NCBI GenBank assembly: GCA_937902905.1
Contig: CALELW010000217.1
Location: forward strand, 1-6,367
DNA length: 6,367 nucleotides
DNA from: an uncultured Clostridium sp.
Lineage (GTDB): Bacteria > Bacillota > Clostridia > Lachnospirales > Lachnospiraceae
Reading direction: 5' to 3'
A model generated the notes under the pieces. That model saw nothing but the letters and a program-made list of their open reading frames with translations, was not told the DNA's origin and searched no databases. Below are positions 3,378-6,367 of the stretch, in pieces. The position numbers and the translations under genes were made by a program. How positions within the stretch are numbered: position 1 is the first letter of the stretch; each line of letters starts with the position of its first letter.

Positions 3378-6367
3378 ATGGGATTGTTTGGTATTGCGAC
3401 AAATAGTGTACAAATGTTAGTGTTCGTAGCAGTTTTAACTGTGGCAGTTTTTGCTATTTTGTATTTTGAAAAATTCCGCTATGAAGTAGAAGGAATTCGG
3501 ATTTACCGCAAAGACAGTAAAAAGTCATGGACCAATTTATTGCTCGTATTAGCGGCAGCGCTGCTTGTAAAACTGATTTTTGCGGCGGCGTATGAAGGAC
3601 ATGGAACGGACATGACCTGCTTTAGTGCGTGGTCGGATATGATTTTTAAAGATGGATTCTGGAATTTCTATCATTCGGATTCTTTTACGGATTATCCGCC
3701 TGGATATATGGCAATGCTGTGGGGCGTTGGGGCTCTGCGCAGCATCTTTAATCTGGATGTTGCAACGGGAGCAGGCAGATGTGTTATTAAGCTGATTCCG
3801 ATTTTGTTTGACCTCGGTGCAGGGGCACTGCTTTATAAGATAGCAAAGAGAAAATTTTCGGAAGGTTCTTCTCTTATTTTATCTGCGACATATGTGCTCA
3901 GTCCGGTCGTTGTTCTGGATTCTTCGGCATGGGGACAGGTGGATGGTGTATTTACCTTTTTCTTACTGCTTGTCTGCTATCTGTGCATGGAAGAAAAGCG
4001 GATTTTTGCGTATTTTGCTTTTGTTGCCGGAGTTCTTATCAAACCGCAGATGATTATGTTTGCGCCACTTTTGATTTGGACAATCATTGAGCAGGTTTTC
4101 TTAAAAGATTTTTCAAAAGAAAAAATGTTTCGGGATTTAGTAGGCGGAGTTTTGTCTCTTGTGGCAATGGTTGTATTCACCCTGCCGTTTGGGGTGGATA
4201 AAGTGTTCAGTCAGTATGTGAATACATTGGGGTCGTATCCGTATGCGACGATTAATGCCTACAATTTCTGGGCGTTGTTGGGACAGAACTGGCAGCCACA
4301 GGCAAATACATTTTTAGGTGTGTCAGCAAGTTCGTGGGGAACACTTGCGATTTTAGTATCCGTTGCACTGAGTGCCGTGATTTTCTTCCGGTTAAAAGAT
4401 GACAATTCACGTTACTTTACGAGTATGGCGGTACTTCTTGCCAATATGTTTTTATTCTCGGTGCGTATGCATGAGAGATATTTATTCCCGGCAATTGTAC
4501 TTATGTTAGCTGCCTTTTTGGTAAAGCCGACAAAACAGTTATTCTTTACTTATGTGGGATTTTCAGCCATTCACTTTTTGAATGTAGGCCATGTTTTGTG
4601 GGCGTATATCGAGGAAAATGGAAATACGGCACCAAACGGACCGTTAATTGGAATTACGGCAGTCCTTACGATTTTGATGTTTGCTTATTTGATTTATGCT
4701 TCCTTTTCTGTCTCGGTTATGGAGGATTTAAAAGAGGTATCCGGAGGAAAGAAGAAAAAGAATACCCTTCCGTATCTCGTGAAAAATCCGAAGGCGAAAG
4801 AGAAAGAACCGGAAGAAGTTTATAAACAGCATATTCATGCGACAAGAAAAATGCCTAAATTTACAAAGTGGGATTATATTGTATTGTTTGGAATTCTTGT
4901 ATTATACAGTGTATTCGCTTTTTATGATTTGGGTGATACCAAGGCGCCGGAGACTTACTGGCAGCCGGAAAATGGTAATTCCGAGATTGTGTTAGACCTT
5001 GGTAAAGCAAAAGATATCGGAATGATTTATACGTTCCTTGGAGCGAAGGAAGACCGTATGATGACACTTGAAATGTCAGAGGACGGGGAAAATTATGATA
5101 TGGTCGGCACAGTCAGAGCAACAAGTGTGTTCTGTTGGGATGCATTAAAGACTTGGGATGAATCGTCTCAGGAAGAGGGTGCGGATGATTATAATCTGGC
5201 AAAAGATTATCGTTATATCCGCCTAAGTGTTGACGAAGAACAGCTTTCTGATACCTTTATGCTGAATGAATTAGTGATTCTTGATAAAGACGGAAACTGG
5301 ATGAAACCGGTCAATGCTTCTGAATATAAAAATCTGTTTGATGAGCAGGATTGTTTTGAGCCGCAGAGTGATTTGCCGGAGACTGTCTGGAAGGCTGAAA
5401 AAGCCGGAGAAACCGTGACATTGGATTTGGGTTCGGACAGTTACTTTAGTATGCTGCGCGGCTACTCTACGGAGAAGGCAAACCAGCGGTTTGAAGTGGA
5501 AGTGGCAAAATCGGCAAATGACGGCGAGGAGCCGCAGTACCAGAAAGTGGGAACGGTAGTCAGTGGTGAGGCTGATGGCTGGAGCAGATTTTCGGAGGAA
5601 AATCAACAAAATGCCGACACCTATTCTTTTGCCAATGATTCGTACCGTTATATCCGCCTGACAACACTTTCGGATAATACAAGCTTGAATGAACTGGTAC
5701 TTACGGATACGAATGGAAATACGGTGAAAATCCGTGACCATATTGGCGGAGATTCCTTGTTTGATGAACAGGATGGATACCGAAAGGCAATTACCTTTAG
5801 GAGCGGCACTTATTTTGATGAAATTTATCATGCGAGAACGGCTTATGAAATTGCGCATGGAATGAGTAATTATGAGTGGACACATCCACCTCTTGGTAAA
5901 GTATTTATCAGTCTTGGTGTGCGTATGTTTGGCATGAATCCATTTGGCTGGCGCATTATTGGCGTACTGTTTGGAATTGGTATGATTCCGTTTATGTACT
6001 TCTTTGGCAGACGTTTGTTCAAGAACCGCACATGGGCGGCCGGTGCGTTGACATTTTTGTTCACTTTTGATTTTATGCATTTTACGCAGACAAGAATTGC
6101 TACGATTGATGTGTATGGAACATTTTTTATTATAGCAATGTTCTACTTTATGTATCAGTACAGCCAGACAAGTTTTTATGATACAAAACTGTGGAAGACT
6201 TTTATCCCTCTTGGCTTAAGCGCGGTGATGATGGGACTTGGCTGTGCATCGAAATGGACGGCAGTATACGCGTCTGCCGGTCTTGCCGTGTTCTTCTTTG
6301 CCATTATGGGCTGGCGTGTTTTTGAATACTATCTGGCAAAGAAAAATCCGACGGGTGAAACCGAAGG
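3378..6367 (+). CDS. Giant dual-module GT-C glycosyltransferase: N-terminal GT-C, tandem discoidin-like domains, C-terminal PMT (GT39) module (3' end outside window)
   Basis: An uninterrupted frame of 996 codons runs off the right edge. The first module (about 1-450) is polytopic. It has an acidic first-loop residue (GTDMTCF, D78), DYPPGYM (105-111), AWGQVDG (184-190) and MHERYLFP (364-371), as in GT-C transferases that use polyprenyl-phosphate sugars. A Lys/Glu-rich linker (455-497) looks cytosolic. Helix 500-516 follows, then two extracytoplasmic beta domains (about 517-799) with the W...LDLG...YRYIRL...LNEL pattern of F5/8 type C (discoidin) folds. The second module starts at FDE (813-815, the catalytic Asp-Glu of protein O-mannosyltransferases). 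It continues with THPPLGK (835-841), R906/D911 in the next conserved stretch, and SKW (958-960). Predicted role: transfer of a sugar from a lipid carrier to a protein or cell-wall acceptor outside the membrane; the sugar is unknown. AGGAGG (3359-3364) and AAGG (3365-3368) precede the ATG. Third gene of the corA operon. Confidence 0.9.
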   Translation, partial: MGLFGIATNSVQMLVFVAVLTVAVFAILYFEKFRYEVEGIRIYRKDSKKSWTNLLLVLAAALLVKLIFAAAYEGHGTDMTCFSAWSDMIFKDGFWNFYHSDSFTDYPPGYMAMLWGVGALRSIFNLDVATGAGRCVIKLIPILFDLGAGALLYKIAKRKFSEGSSLILSATYVLSPVVVLDSSAWGQVDGVFTFFLLLVCYLCMEEKRIFAYFAFVAGVLIKPQMIMFAPLLIWTIIEQVFLKDFSKEKMFRDLVGGVLSLVAMVVFTLPFGVDKVFSQYVNTLGSYPYATINAYNFWALLGQNWQPQANTFLGVSASSWGTLAILVSVALSAVIFFRLKDDNSRYFTSMAVLLANMFLFSVRMHERYLFPAIVLMLAAFLVKPTKQLFFTYVGFSAIHFLNVGHVLWAYIEENGNTAPNGPLIGITAVLTILMFAYLIYASFSVSVMEDLKEVSGGKKKKNTLPYLVKNPKAKEKEPEEVYKQHIHATRKMPKFTKWDYIVLFGILVLYSVFAFYDLGDTKAPETYWQPENGNSEIVLDLGKAKDIGMIYTFLGAKEDRMMTLEMSEDGENYDMVGTVRATSVFCWDALKTWDESSQEEGADDYNLAKDYRYIRLSVDEEQLSDTFMLNELVILDKDGNWMKPVNASEYKNLFDEQDCFEPQSDLPETVWKAEKAGETVTLDLGSDSYFSMLRGYSTEKANQRFEVEVAKSANDGEEPQYQKVGTVVSGEADGWSRFSEENQQNADTYSFANDSYRYIRLTTLSDNTSLNELVLTDTNGNTVKIRDHIGGDSLFDEQDGYRKAITFRSGTYFDEIYHARTAYEIAHGMSNYEWTHPPLGKVFISLGVRMFGMNPFGWRIIGVLFGIGMIPFMYFFGRRLFKNRTWAAGALTFLFTFDFMHFTQTRIATIDVYGTFFIIAMFYFMYQYSQTSFYDTKLWKTFIPLGLSAVMMGLGCASKWTAVYASAGLAVFFFAIMGWRVFEYYLAKKNPTGETE
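5211..5224 (+). repeat. 14-bp direct repeat, copy 1
   Basis: CGTTATATCCGCCT recurs exactly at 5646-5659, 435 bp (145 codons) downstream in the same frame. Each copy encodes RYIRL in its beta domain. It is a relic of the domain duplication, not a mobile or regulatory repeat. Confidence 0.8.
5646..5659 (+). repeat. 14-bp direct repeat, copy 2
   Basis: Exact second copy of the 14-mer at 5211-5224, encoding RYIRL in the second discoidin-like domain. The identity is longer than expected given how far the two domains have diverged overall. Confidence 0.8.

Larger units (their letters stand above)
4926..5774 (+). repeat. Tandem pair of discoidin-like beta domains encoded inside the glycosyltransferase gene
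   Basis: Residues 517-658 and 659-799 are two diverged copies with a period of 141-145 residues. Matching landmarks are PET-W (524-528 and 667-671), LDLG, YRYIRL (611-616 and 756-761), LNEL (629 and 770) and LFDEQD (653-658 and 794-799). The pattern of an early Trp, LDLG, a mid-domain strand, YIRL and a late El fits F5/8 type C or CBM32-like carbohydrate-binding domains. Sugar binding is inferred from the fold only. Confidence 0.7.

Noticed and set aside
4598..4825. Plus-strand open frame of 75 codons overlapping the glycosyltransferase linker
   Set aside because: It is a shifted reading of the Lys/Glu-rich linker, while the glycosyltransferase frame is continuous through it. There is no sign of a frameshift splitting the large gene.
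5271..6080. Long minus-strand open frame (269 codons) inside the glycosyltransferase gene
   Set aside because: It lies wholly antisense to a well-supported coding region with recognisable PMT motifs. Its translation shows no domain pattern, is rich in scattered basic residues, and has no ribosome site. It is a codon-usage shadow.

Overview
The window looks like chromosomal DNA from an anaerobic, low-to-moderate GC Gram-positive bacterium, most likely of the Clostridia and plausibly Lachnospiraceae. The reasons are strong AGGAGG-type Shine-Dalgarno sites, sigma-A-type promoters, AT-rich intergenic gaps, and a 2-hydroxyacyl-CoA dehydratase activase-type gene. I cannot name a species. No gene-free gap is longer than about 160 bases, and I see no tRNA, rRNA, insertion sequence, CRISPR array or phage gene.

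Left part (1-789, minus strand): the first 263 codons of a BcrAD/BadFG-type ATPase of the HgdC/activase family, running off the left edge. It is separated by a compact divergent intergenic region (790-943) from a plus-strand gene for a small, probably cytosolic or spore-associated LysM protein (944-1387). The divergent region holds two oppositely oriented candidate promoters whose -10 elements fall on the same 7 bases. It also holds two 9-bp perfect inverted repeats placed almost symmetrically around them.

Right part (1384-6367, plus strand): an apparent three-gene operon. It starts at a perfect consensus promoter (TTGACA, 17 bp, TATAAT) that overlaps the stop codon of the LysM gene and carries a 7+7 bp palindrome between -35 and -10. 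A leader of roughly 70 nt with a strong hairpin follows. The genes are a CorA-family divalent cation channel (1490-2416), a rhomboid-fold membrane protein that appears to have lost the protease catalytic residues and gained a C-terminal Cys/His zinc-binding-like tail (2458-3357), and a very large polytopic glycosyltransferase (3378 to beyond the right edge, at least 996 residues). Spacings are 41 and 20 nt, with no terminator-like structure between genes.

The large glycosyltransferase is the most remarkable item. It joins a complete-looking N-terminal GT-C module to a second GT-C module of the protein O-mannosyltransferase (PMT, GT39) type. Two tandem discoidin-like (F5/8 type C-like) beta domains appear to be inserted into the first extracytoplasmic loop of the PMT module, between its first membrane helix and its catalytic Asp-Glu pair. 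With the CorA channel and the pseudo-rhomboid, this suggests a cell-envelope glycosylation unit. The link between the three genes is inferred from operon layout only.
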